Of a stretch of DNA of 51,319 bases, positions 10,900-22,360 are shown one piece after another. Made by a program: the position numbers and the translations under genes. Position 1 is the stretch's first letter; each line of letters opens with the position of its first letter. Source of the DNA: Oopsacas minuta (Eukaryota > Porifera > Hexactinellida > Lyssacinosida > Leucopsacidae); the NCBI GenBank assembly GCA_024704765.1, contig JAKMXF010000057.1:1-51319 (forward strand), read 5' to 3'. The notes under the pieces were generated by a model that saw nothing but the letters and a program-made list of their open reading frames with translations, did no database searches and was not told the DNA's origin.

Positions 10900-13105
10900 A
10901 TGTTAAGTAGCCATCTTCTACGTCACATAACAACGTCATCAACATACTCAGATGAATTGTTACATAAAGAATTATTGGATTCTGCAGCGAAAGGGAAATT
11001 TCCATTATTTAAGTCTCAACTAACATCTTTACTAAAGAATACACATCCAAAGCTTGTATTCCAGCCTAAGGGCAATAAGGGATCTCCGTTAATTCTAGCT
11101 GCTCAGAAAGGTCAAAATATGATAGTAAGCTATATCCTGAAGAATTTTCTAGAAGTTTTGGATCTTGAATACACAATGACAGTTAAACCTGAATTCACAG
11201 GATATGAGGTTAGAGGGGCAACTGCCTTATGGTGTGCTGCATCAGGTACAAACTTCAAATATTAGTTATTTACCTTTGTTTACTTCTGTTTTCTTATAGG
11301 TGGTAATGTCAATATTGTAAGAGAACTTCTAGAAGCCGGTGCGAATATTAACCACTCAGACTCAACGAGTTCTACTCCGCTCAGGGCCGCGTATTTTCAT
11401 AATAGAGAGGAAGTCATAATGTGTCTGTTGAATAGGGGAGCTGATATTAGTATAGCTGATCAACTGGGGCAGTCTCCTTTTATGATGCCTGTATTGTTTG
11501 ATGATGAAGATGCTCTTAGATTACTCGGTAAGTAATATATAGATAATTCACAGTAGCAACATTTATACGAATTCTATACGTACAGTTAACTCACGTTATA
11601 TCGATCACGATCCCTTGGGTTTCGAATATTGGGAGTTGACTGTATTATACTTTAATATTAGTTACCATATACTTGTATGCAGTTACTTATGGCAAAGTCG
11701 ATCTCAGTCAGACAACAGCTGCAGGAATAGACTTATTACACATAGCAATAGAACGAGAATCCAAAGAGATATTCAACCTATTAATCCACCTCGGAGCTAA
11801 AATAATCTGGCCATGCAGAGCCCAATCTCCATCTCCTCCTATACCTTACTACACAGTACCAGAGGTGTATCAACCCCCTGTCATTTATTTGTAGCTGCCA
11901 AATGTCACAATGAATATGCATTGGATTATCTCAGTAAACAGCCTGAATGGACTCTGGAATGTGAAGTTGATATGTGGTTAGTCAGAGGGGTAGAGATATT
12001 CTGTGATCATCCTTCTTCTAAAGTAACTGAATTTTGGAGAAAAGCACTTGAATTGAGAAAAATCCACAATTTAGGTTATCCCGGGAAGCCAGCTATAGAT
12101 TTATACGAGGGTGTACAGGAAGTTGGAACATTAACTGATTTTTATAATATTTCACAGAAAAACTACCTCATTCAGTGTGTGCTAATAAGCGAGAGAGTAT
12201 TCGGGCCATTATACTATACATCTTGTGATCTTAAGATTCGATTAACCAACCACTTGTATAGTGAAGGTTCTGTGTATTATTGGAGATGTTGTGAGCTATT
12301 GTATCAGCTATTACAAGCTGTCGTGAAGACAAGTTGGATGCCAACACAAGCATCTATCGATGAATTTGAAATGCTCTTGCATCAAGTAAATACACTATTG
12401 CCAGCGTTCAATACTGATGTTATGACAATGGAAAGGTTTGCTGCATATTTCAAGTGTATATACACAAGGTATAATGTTTTGCTGAAAGGCATAGAAACTA
12501 ATATGAACGTTTCGTATCATAAGTGTTTGAAGCGGGTATTAACTTTTCTTGATATTTGGTTGGAGAAATTTCCATCTTTCACTACTTTCGAGTCTGTCGT
12601 TTATAGAAATCCTGTGATGTTAGAAGCACTGCAGCTATTATTTCATCCATTAACAAGAGATGAACCTATTTTCCATTCTATTATGAAATCAAAGTATTTT
12701 CTTAAATATGAAAATGTATTGAACGCATTCATTGCTCTATCTACCCCAGATATGTTAGAGATTTCAGATGAGGACGGTTTAACCGCGTTGCATTTAGCGT
12801 GTATGTTAGAAACAGTTCCTGATTCTGTTATCCACGCGTTAATACAAGCTGGGTCACATTTAGACTCTGTTACTCCCTCAAATCGAACGCCTATGGAATC
12901 TTGTATCAACGAACTTTCCCCACAGTATCTAGCACTAAGATCGTATTACCCTTTAAGACTAGCTTGTCTGTCCGTAAGGATTATTGTAGAGTACCAACTA
13001 TCTGCAGAAACACTACCTGCGTTTTTTCACACCTTTATTGACTTTCATCGCACAGCACCTTCAAAAGGTGACGAATACGTTTCTATTTCTCTCTCCTCCA
13101 GTTAA
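10900..13105 (+). CDS. FEM1: FEM1-like ankyrin protein, best copy
   Basis: Three exons are inferred from consensus sites: 10900-11245, 11300-11527 and 11683-13105. Introns are 54 and 155 bp, both GT-AG, and joins keep phase. The protein would be about 660 residues, close to FEM1A/B/C. N-terminal ankyrin repeats include SPLILAAQKG, TALWCAASGGN, LLEAGANIN, STPLRAAYF and LLNRGADIS. A helical middle region holds FWRKALELR and LISERVFGPLYYTS, which matches the FEM1 LIRERILGP region. C-terminal repeats carry DGLTALHLACML and ALIQAGSHLD, and a final PLRLACLSVRIIVEY is at the VHL-box position. FEM1 proteins recruit substrates to CUL2-RBX1 ubiquitin ligase and recognise C-degrons. One problem: a C-tract at about 11872-11876 has one C fewer than in sister copies, shifting frame between VYQPP and CHLFVAAK. 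This is either an inactivating deletion or a homopolymer error. Confidence 0.82.
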
Positions 13106-13347
13106 ACCTGCTCCTTTGTGCATATTTACTAAAGAACTTGTGTGTATTGTTTACTAGAGAACTTGTTTGTAATATTTATCATGCTGTACTATATTTTGCA
13201 TGTATTATTTTTTGTATTTAAAGGAAATATCCTGCTATTTGATTGAATTAACTATTACTAGGCATGCAGCGCACTTACAATTTCTGGAAGTATATCAGCT
13301 GATATACTTCGAGGTGTACTGAAAATTGTTTTCAGATCTCCATAATT
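13106..13347. other. FEM1-to-receptor spacer
   Basis: About 240 bp of A/T-rich non-coding DNA between the FEM1 stop and the receptor start. It includes an imperfect palindrome around GTATATCAGCTGATATAC (about 13288-13305), conserved at the equivalent place after the FEM1 copy at 22134 (about 22302-22319). The conservation suggests the whole unit was duplicated; a regulatory role is only a guess. Confidence 0.5.
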
Positions 13348-16300
13348 ATGCCGGTTTTTATAACTAGTGTTCTTATATTAGTTGATTTTTGTTTGACTCA
13401 AAACATCAGACTCGTTTTGAAGTATTTTCTTATACTTTTACTATCCATCACATGTCTACAAGCATCAGCTGAATGTGATTTCCCAGATGATTCTATGAAA
13501 GAGGGTTTTTCAATTGGGTTAGTATTAGGAGGCTCCCCTACAATGGTAGATTCCTATCACAGCTGTTCAGTAAGAGACCAGAATGATACATCTAAGTATA
13601 CCTACATTTTCCTAACCTTGGTAATAGAAGATGACGCGAACTACTATGCACGATTGTCTTTGATTTGTAACGTGGGGATATGGATAGTTGATAATACCAC
13701 TGGTACTATTTCTGTACCTAATAACCCCCCTGTATTTCTAAATTCTTCTTATTTGCGTGTAGATTGTTATGAATGTAATCTTAACTTCTCTCCATTCTCT
13801 AGTGATATGTACGGTTGTATGGAATGCCATGATGATTGTCTTAGAGCTGGTGTTAATACCTCATTAGGCTATTGCTACAGACAGTCTGCATCAGAGTGTT
13901 GCTCATATAGTCTCGATGGAATGTGTGTGCCATGTGTCCTTTGAACTGTGTGTATAATATTGAGTCTACTTGTGTTATGTGCTCCGAATAGATCAGGTCC
14001 TGACTGCTCAAACTGTGATTTAATCGGCCAGAATGGAACAACTTGGACAGATTGTAGTGCTTGTATTTGTGCTGTTGATTATTTGGGTACTGTATGCGAG
14101 AGCCAATACCTTCCTTGCTTGGGTACTCCTTGCCAAGATGGGGGATTATGTATTGATGGTATAGGAGATAATGTGTATACATATGACTGTAATAACATGT
14201 GGGAGGGTACCGATTGTACTACTTGTCCTATTGTATGTAAAAACGGTGGATAAGTAAATTCAACTTGTAATGGATGTGATTGTGTAGGGAATTGGTGTGG
14301 TGATGAGTGCGATACTTGTGGGTTTACGAGCTGTTTGAATGGTGGATCACCAAATTCAACTTGTGATGGCTGTAATTGTGTGGAGAGATGGACTGGTATC
14401 GACTGCAGTACTTGTGAATTTTCCAGCTGTTTGAATGCTGGAACGGCTAATTCAACTTGTCATGGCTGTACTTGTATTACCTCATGGGGAGGATTTGATT
14501 GCTCAGTTTGTGGCATAACCTGTGGAAACGAAGGCTTTCACAACACCATTTGTACTGGATGTGATTGTGTAGAGAGTATTGGGAGGATTCTAGTTGTACT
14601 ACCTGTGGGCTGGACTGCAAACATTGTACTAGTCCATATTCAAATTGCACTGGGTGTCAATGTCCTCGTACACTGACAGTTGACTTATGCGATCAGGAAG
14701 CAGACTTATGTTCTTGTGATCCGTGTGGAATTAGTAGCAATTGTACTGACCTTACCCACCCAAATACATACGATTGTGACTGTGATACAGCGTACATATT
14801 TATTGACCAAATATACCCTGTGTGTGTGTTGTTGATGATGCATGCGACCCTAATCCTTGTGACCCTGAATTTTCCATAGATTGTCTTAATGTACCTCCAC
14901 ATGATTATATGTATATTTGTGTACCTGATATCACTGCTAAGAACTGCAGTGAGGTGATTGACAATTGTATACCTGATCCTTGTGTGAATGGACTATGTAT
15001 GGACGGTAACGCTATATACATATGTGAATGTACAAGCTCATTTCAAGGTATGGATTGTGACGTATGCAACTTGACATGTGGTGTAGGAAGCGTATTGAAT
15101 AGTGATACATGCGAGTATGATTTACGAGGATTCCATGTGGAAATACTTCGTGCGACCTGATCACTGAAGTTTGTGACGTAGATCACTGTATTGGTAACAG
15201 ACCTGCTTTCGCTGAAGGAATTGAACCTGGGCCTTGTTTTGATAACGATGAATGTCTTGGGTTTCCATGTCACGTGGATACAATCTGTACCAATGCATAT
15301 GGCAGCTATACTTGTGTGTGTAAACAAGGTTTCATGGGTGATGGCTTTGCCTGTACAGACATAAATGAGTGTAGTTTCTATTACCCAGCATGTGGACAGT
15401 ATCCAGCTGTTTGTATGAATATTGTAGGTGGGTTTAATTGTGTTTGTCCTACTGGATATTCCTCGAACAATCTCACACAACCTTCTTACTACTATACTGA
15501 GGATTGTAAGGAGAAAATGTGTGTGGATATCAATGAGTGTGCTACACTTGATTTATGCGGATCGACCCAAAAGTGTGAAAACATTCTAGGTGGATTTCTG
15601 CGAATGTTTACAGGGGTTCTTTCCAACTGGATCAGATTGTACACCGTCTATAGATGGGCTGAAATGTCCTAGTATTCTTGATAGTACTGGGACTGTATAT
15701 CCAGATACACCCATTGGTATAACCATTCGTAAGCAATGCCCAAATACTTTGTATGAGGTAATTTCAGGTACTTGTATTCCACCATATGAATGCACAGCTG
15801 ATCAGCCAGTATGGGAATACAGCAATGTAGATGAGTGTGTTAGCCTAAACTTATTTGAAGAAATGAACCAATTGCGGAGGCTGAGTATTAGGGAATTGAC
15901 GGATGAAAATATCTTAGTGATGCTATTAATGAAGTTTGGAGGTTAGCTGATTATTCATTTCTATAGGGGAAAGATTTGGAAATTGCTACAATATTTATTC
16001 ATGAAGTGGAACTTGTTATTCGTGATTGGTCCACTTCTATGTACAAAATATGAATGACGTCACTGCAGATGGTGTGGTTATCTTCGAAGATTTTCGTCGA
16101 TTATTTTCCTCGCATTTCGGTGTTTTGCCTTTACCAGTTTTCTATGAAACCTTCAATTCCACTAACGTATGCCATCTCTCTATCAGAGTTGAGTTATCAG
16201 ACATACAACACTCTCCTTACACACAATTCGATACAGTTAAAGTATATTTGGGATTATTCAGTATGGCTGATCTATCTGATTATACTAATTGGGAATTGTG

Positions 16301-17097
16301 TATAGGTTCATTCGTATCTCAAACTTATACTGGTGGAATCAGCTTAATTGTATTTGAAGCGAGTCCTGAATCAAATCCATCCCTCTATACCGTCAGTACT
16401 GATCTATTTCTCCCGATTTCTATCACTACACAAGTATTTATCTACTTACATTCCTCACGGTCTCTTCCTCCTATTTCCAGCTTATTTTCTATACAAGATC
16501 ATAGTAGTTATTCAGAACCTATATTTACTGATGGTATTACTTTATTGACACCAGATGGTGATCTATTGTCTCTTCCATCTAAGCTACACTGTTTACACAC
16601 TATATCTGATGAGTGTAGTAGTGATCCTACTGTATTACCTATAGGAAGGATACTTCTAATTGTAGGGACACCTTCATTAGCCTTCATTATCATTATTCTT
16701 ATTATCGTATTTACGATATTATTTATCGTTTGTTTGGTTTATAAGAAGAAGAATGTGGCTAAAGTGAAGATACAAAATATAGAGGATGCGGAGAAAGAGA
16801 CCTTCCGTGAGTCGGTTGATTCTGAACATCAATTGTACCGTGGTTTGACCTACTACCCTGATCCGTCAGAAGCACACACTCTCTCTCGTTCACCTTCTCC
16901 TTTTAAGAACACTACATACGAGAATCCTATTGGTATATCCGGGCATTTCCTGTCTGATCCTGATGATACTGCTTCTGGTGAGTATATAGGCGGTAGTCCG
17001 AATATATCTCATAAAGTTAGCTCTACTTCTGGAGTATCCTCTGATTCAGGAATCTCTACTTGGTACACCCAAAAAGGACTAATAAATAGCAAAATAC
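13348..17097 (+). pseudogene. EGF-repeat single-pass receptor, near-complete but frame-broken
   Basis: Signal peptide: a hydrophobic core LVLKYFLILLLSITC lies just before SAECDFPDD. The likely ancestral ATG (MGL in the copy at 22438) is ATC here, leaving the upstream ATG at 13348. A short cadherin-like module ends NNPPVFLNSS, then cysteine-rich EGF-like modules run 13760-15670. They include repeated NSTCxGCxC units and calcium-binding EGF motifs DINECSFYYPAC and DINECATLDLC. A juxtamembrane ectodomain follows (15660-16640), then a TM helix (about 16650-16740, LAFIIIILIIVFTILFIVCL) with a KKKN stop-transfer. The cytoplasmic tail has LTYYPDPSEA, SRSPSPF, TTYENP and GISTWYT. Frame breaks or stops occur near 13942, 14251, 14582, 14822, 15118, 15598 and 15940-16026. 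The last 19 coding residues would come from the adjoining hAT element. Function: probably adhesion or recognition, by inference from domains. Confidence 0.75.
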
Positions 17098-17261
17098 CAG
17101 GCTTGCCGTCGATGAGAAAAATCCCATCCATATCTATATCCATATCCATGGATATTTCAAAGACCTAGAACATCTTGTCTATAACGGCCATTCAAGCCTA
17201 GTAGTGACTGTTATGTACAGGTAACCGCTATGTAGATGTAGATTACTAATGAAAATCTATT

Positions 17262-17794
17262 CAGGGTTTCTTCCAGCTTTTATATGTAGCGCGCCTAAAT
17301 GAGTTCTCGATTTTAATTACGCGCCTAGACTATTTGAATTTTCGAAGCATCAAACTTAAATTTTAAGCAGACCTTACATCCACTACATATTATACGGTTA
17401 ATACTACATTCCAGAGGTGTCATCTAGAATCTTTCACTTTAAATAAGTAACTATTGACCTAACATTGTATATTCTTATTTATTCATTGTCTCTCTGACCT
17501 TTATGATTCTTACGTAACCCATTAAATTACTCATCGGAATTAGGCGTATACAGCACGCCTAGCATAGGAGCGTGACACGCGTCGAACTCTCAAAATTTTC
17601 TTGCGCCTAACTATACAAATTTTTTGTAAATACACGCCTGTAGGCGCGCGTGGCGCTCCTGGATGGAAGCCTGGACGTAACCCATTGAATTATTTGTCGA
17701 TATTAACCTAGGCGCGTCCATGCGCCTAGCTGTTAAAATTTTCACGCGCTTAACTATAATATCTTTTTAAAATACGCGCCTGGATGAAACCCTG
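17262..17794. mobile_element. hAT-type MITE nested in the hAT element
   Basis: Terminal repeats CAGGGTTTCTTCCAG and CTGGATGAAACCCTG are flanked by 8 bp duplications AATCTATT (17254-17261, 17795-17802). Internally it has many copies of a GCGCCTA motif on both strands (for example TACGCGCCT, TAGGCGCG), probably transposase-binding subterminal repeats. It encodes nothing. Confidence 0.9.
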
Positions 17795-17828
17795 AATCTA
17801 TTCATATACTAAACGTTATACTGAAGCT

Positions 17829-18321
17829 CTAGATATTATGTAAACTGTCATTCATAAACTCTTCGATATCACTATCGTCTTCAAATGACAGGGACATGGG
17901 CTCATTGTTGATTATCATCGCAACTTCCTTAGGCTCGATTAAAATTCCCAGCTTCTTGATTATTGTGGTATACATTTTCTGGTATTTGATGTATACTAAT
18001 TTCTTCAAGACCGCCGGTGACATTCTCTTTCTCATTTTTGAAAGTAGGTTGCCGGCCTGGCTGAACAACCTCTCCACGGCTGCAGAAGATATTGGTGGCG
18101 AGAAAATTATCGTTGCACAGGTGCGCAGACGTGTTAAGACACTGGACCGCCAAAACTGAGTTGGATCCTTCATTGGTACCCGAGTGTCTCTGAATTCTTG
18201 GAGCTCTATACCAAAAGTAGTAGCCTTTGGCCTTTTGGCTAGCAACACCAGAATTCACGAGTGAAAGGGATGAATAGCAGTAGCAATAATTGCATAGTAA
18301 TTGGTTACCTTTCACCAACAT
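17829..18321 (-). pseudogene. hAT transposase C-terminal fragment
   Basis: Minus-strand ORF 18248-17829 contains the hAT dimerisation region: FWRSSVLTRLRTCA, then SSAAVERLFSQAGNLLSKMR and RMSPAVLKKLVYIKYQK. The ERLFSxxG...R..M.P.....L core is diagnostic for the hAT C-terminus. The rest of a transposase of about 600 residues, including the BED finger and catalytic RNase-H core, is not visible, so this is an internally deleted, non-autonomous element. It lies inside the hAT element bounded by CAAAATAC duplications. Confidence 0.85.
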
Positions 18322-18896
18322 AGATCTTGAAAGAATTCAAAACTTTACATGAAATCTGGCACTATTCGTGACACAACAATTGCTGACATTACAATAATTG
18401 GATACCTACACGACTTCACCGATCTTATTGATAAAAACTAATTTTCCATCATAATCGATTCTCAACTGGGAAATCAAATAATTTGATAATTTGATATTCA
18501 TACGGTATGAAATGATAGTCGTGTGGTGCTGGTTAGTTACATGTAATACACCAGCTTAGCTGAAGGGGCTAATTGATGGGGCGCTAGCACCACCTAACCC
18601 CATGCTAGAGCCGCACTGAACAACACTAGCAAGTGTACTTAGTAATATTGTTAATTTAATTATAACAGCATCCCTATTATTGAATATCCATGGATATGAC
18701 AAATCCATCCATGGATATATCCATATCCACGGCAAGCCTGCAAAATACATTTGTTTACTGTAGGATTTACTTTACGAATCTTCTTACTTGTTACTACTTT
18801 GATAATTATTTATTTATTTCCCTCTTTCTCTATCGTATTCTATTTACTGAATATTTACAAAATTGGCTATTTTACTTGTAGAACTTTCAATTAGAA

Positions 18897-21800
18897 ATGT
18901 TAAGTAGCCATCTTCTACGTCACATAACAACGTCATCAACATACTCAGATGAATTGTTACATAAAGAATTATTGGATTCTGCAGCGAAAGGGAAATTTCC
19001 ATTATTTAAGTCTCAACTAACAACTTTACTAAAGAATACACATCCAAAGGATATATTCTAGACTAAGGTCAGTAAGGGGTCTTCGTTAATTCTAGCTGCT
19101 CAGAAAGGTCAAAATATGATAGTAAGCTATATCCTGAAGAATTTTCTAGAGGTTTAGGATCTTGAATACACAATGACAGTTCAATCTGATTTCACAGGAT
19201 ATGAGTTTGGAGGGGCAACAGCCTTATGGTGGCTGCATTTGGTATAAACTCCAAATATTTGTTATTTACCTTTGTTTACTTCTGTTTTCTTATGGGTGGT
19301 AATGTCAATTTTGTAAGAGAGCTTCTAGAAGCCGGGCGAATATTAACCACTCAAACGCAACGAATTCTACTCCGCTTAGAGCCGCGTCTTATCATAATAG
19401 AGAGGAAGTTATAATGTGTTTGTTGAATCAGGGAACTGATATTTGTATAGCTAATCAAGAGGGACAGGCTCCTTTTATGGTAGCTGTATTGAGAGACAAT
19501 GAAGATGCTCTTAGATTACTCGGTAATTAATATGTAGAAACCGTCAAAGTAACATAAATTACACCTGTCATATCGAAGAAATTATCACGATCGCTTGGGT
19601 TTCGAATATTGGGAGTTGACTGTATTATACTTTAATATTTGTTACCATTTATTTGGATACAGTTACCAATCGCAAGGCCGTTCTCAGTCAGACAACAGCT
19701 GCAGGAACAGACTTACTCCACATAGCAATAGGACGAAAATCCCATGGGATATTCAATCTATTAATCCCGCTCGGATCTAATATAATCTTTCCATGTAGAG
19801 CCCAATCTCCATCTCCTCCCATATCTTACCACATAGTGCCAGAGGTGTATCAATCCCCCTGTCATGTATTTGTAGCTGCCAAATGTCACAATGAGTATGC
19901 AATGGATTATCTCAGTAAACGGCCTGAATCATGCCAACTAGACATAAGAACCAACAGTAACTCGAAATTTTGGCACCAGGGATGCACTATGAGCTGAAAG
20001 CATTTATAGACATAGTTTCTTTTTTGCAGGATAATGCATTTTTGGCTGAATAAATGTAATACATTATTGTAGGACATCAAATTGTACACAAATAAATGGT
20101 ATAAACTTTTAGGAATGTGTAAACATATGACTCTAGTAAGCATTTATTTAGTAAAATATATCATTCATTGACCCCTTGTAGAACGTGTAATATTGCATGT
20201 ATCAACTCATAGTGCATAATTGAAGTGATCTATAGATCCTTTTGTATAATTTGTCAAAATTTATCATTCAAAAGTTGGCTCGTTGTTGAGTTTAGTTAGA
20301 GACCATGGATGACAATTATTAATGAATATTCAATTATAACTCGAGAATCATGAAAACTTGTCGTAAAATCAGAATAGTTAATTTATACTATTTACCCGAC
20401 TTCCCATACCCTTGCAATACATTTTGATATGATATCTCTCACCAATGTGACGATGCCCATACATGGTCATTTTCAATATTCCACACTACTCTTCTATTAT
20501 TTCATATCAAAATGTATTACAAGGGTATAGGAAGTCGGGTATAGAGTATACATTGGATAGTATGATTTTACGATTATTTTATTGTTTCTCGAGTTATTAT
20601 TGAATATTCATTAAAAATTGTCATCCATGGTCTCTACTTTAACTCAAAAACTAGCCAACTTTTGAATGACAAATTTTTGAGATTTTGTATTAAAGTATCT
20701 ATAGATCATTTGATTGATTCACTTTGAGTTGATAATTGCAATATTTAACGTTCTACGTGGCATCGAAGAATGACATATTTTGCTAAATAAATGCTTACTA
20801 GAGACAAAATTTGGCAAATTCTTGAAAATTTTCAATATTTATTTGTGTAAAATTTGATGTTCTCATATCTACAAACATTTATTCAGGCAAAAATGCACCT
20901 TTTCTACAATAGAGAAACCATGTATATAAATGCTTTCAGCCAATACTTCAACCCTATTACTTTTACTGTTAGGCCTTATATTTAGTAGGCTATGCCTGAA
21001 TGTACTCCTGAATGTGAAGTTGATATGTGGTTAGTCAGAGAGATAGAGAGAGTCTGGGATTAACCTTCTTTTAAAGTAACTGAAGTTTGGAGAATAGTGC
21101 TTGAATTGAGAGAAATACACAATTTAGGTTATCCCAGGAAACCAGCCATAGATTTATACGAAGGTGTACAGGAAGTTAGAGCATTGACGGATATTTATAA
21201 TGTTTCACAGAAAACTACCTCATTCAGTCTGTGCTAATATGGGAGAGAGTATTCGGGCCATTATACTACGCATGTTGTGATCTTAAGATTCAATTAACCA
21301 ACCATTTGTAAAGGTGTTGTAAGCTATTGTATCAGCTATTACAAGCTGTCATAAAGAGAAGTTGTTTGCCAACACAAGCATTTGTCAATGAATTTGAAGT
21401 GCTCTTGCATCAAGTAAATACACTATTGCCAGCGTTCAATACTGATGTTATGACAATGGAAAGGTTTGCTGCATATTTCAAGTGTATTTACACAATGTAT
21501 CCTGTTTTGCTGAAAGGCACAGAAGCTCATATGAACGTTTCATATCATAAGTGTTTGAAGCGGGTATTAGCTTTTCTTGATATTTGGTTGGAGAAGTTTC
21601 CATCTTTCACTACTTTCGAGTCTGTCGTTTATACAAATCCTGTGATGTTAGAAGCACTGCAGCTATTATTTCATCCATTATCAAGAGATGAACCTATTTT
21701 CCATTCTATTATGAAATCAAAGGATTTTCTTAAACATAAGAGTGTACTGAACGCATTCATTGTTCCATCTACCCCAGATATGTTTAGAGGTATCAGATTA

Positions 21801-22134
21801 GGATGGTTTAACTATGTTGCATTTCGCGTGTATGTTAGAAACAGTTCCTGATTCTGTTTTCCACGCGTTAATACAAGCTGGGTCACATTTATACTCTGTT
21901 GCTTCCTCAAATCAAACGCCAATAGAATGTTGTATCTGCAAGCTTTCCCCACAGTATCTAGCACTATTATCGTATTACCCTTTAAAACTAGCTTGTCTGT
22001 CCGCACGGGTTGTCGTACAGTACCAACTGTCTACAGACAAACTACCTGGGTTTTATGGAACCTTCATAGATCTACATCGCACAGCATCTTCAAAAGGTGA
22101 CGAATACATCTCTCTTTCTCTCTCCTCCAGTTAA
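18897..22134 (+). pseudogene. FEM1-like ankyrin pseudogene, copy 2
   Basis: The ATG at 18897 begins MLSSHLLRHITTS and the homologous stop is at 22134. Exon 1 has nonsense changes (TAG near 19060, TTTAG near 19156). Exon 2 has the GCCGGGCGAAT deletion at 19331-19340. The segment equivalent to exon 3 is split by a foldback element (19930-20994) after SKRPES. Further stops and deletions follow near 21060 and 21210-21315, and a long open stretch runs 21327-21800 (YQLLQAVIKR, KRVLAFLDIWLEK). A final shift near 21785 separates PDMF from LHFACMLETVPD. The C-terminus KLACLSARVVVQYQ is still readable. Order and spacing to the receptor fragment at 22361 match the 13105/13348 pair. Confidence 0.85.
19930..20994. 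mobile_element. Foldback (long-inverted-repeat) element, copy 2
   Basis: Length 1065 bp, flanked by perfect CCTGAAT duplications (19923-19929, 20995-21001). Imperfect outer inverted termini are CATGCCAACTA and TAGTAGGCTATG. The inner palindrome runs from GCTGAAAGC at 19993 to GCTTTCAGC ending at 20940, with arms of about 480 bp that would fold into a near-complete hairpin. Non-coding. The insertion site is unoccupied in the near-intact FEM1 copy (about 11933). Confidence 0.85.
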
Positions 22135-22360
22135 GCTTGCTGCTTTTGTGTATATTTCTTAGTAACTTTTGTGTAATATTTCTCAATGCTCTATTATATT
22201 TTGTATTTATAATTTTTGTATTCAAAGAATCTATTTTGCTTTATGATTGTGCAATTGTGTCGACTATTTATAGACATGCAGCGAACTTACAATCTCTGGA
22301 AGTATATCAGCTGATATACTTCTAGGTGTACTAAAAATTGTTTTCGGATCACCATAATTA

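Larger units (their letters stand above)
17098..18740. mobile_element. hAT element inserted at receptor 3' end
   Basis: Inverted termini CAGGCTTGCCGT and ACGGCAAGCCTG are flanked by perfect 8 bp duplications CAAAATAC (17090-17097 and 18741-18748). Subterminal sequence is rich in CCATGGATATCC-type motifs at both ends. It contains a degenerate minus-strand hAT transposase fragment and is itself interrupted by a second hAT-type MITE. Excising it restores the receptor-tail/FEM1 spacer seen in other copies. Confidence 0.9.

Noticed and set aside
15043-15480. 145-codon minus-strand open frame
   Set aside because: Antisense to EGF modules with conserved cysteines on the plus strand.
17262-17794. 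CRISPR-like or binding-site array because of repeated GCGCC words
   Set aside because: Spacing is irregular, both orientations are mixed, the host is eukaryotic, and the block is bounded by hAT terminal repeats and an 8 bp duplication.
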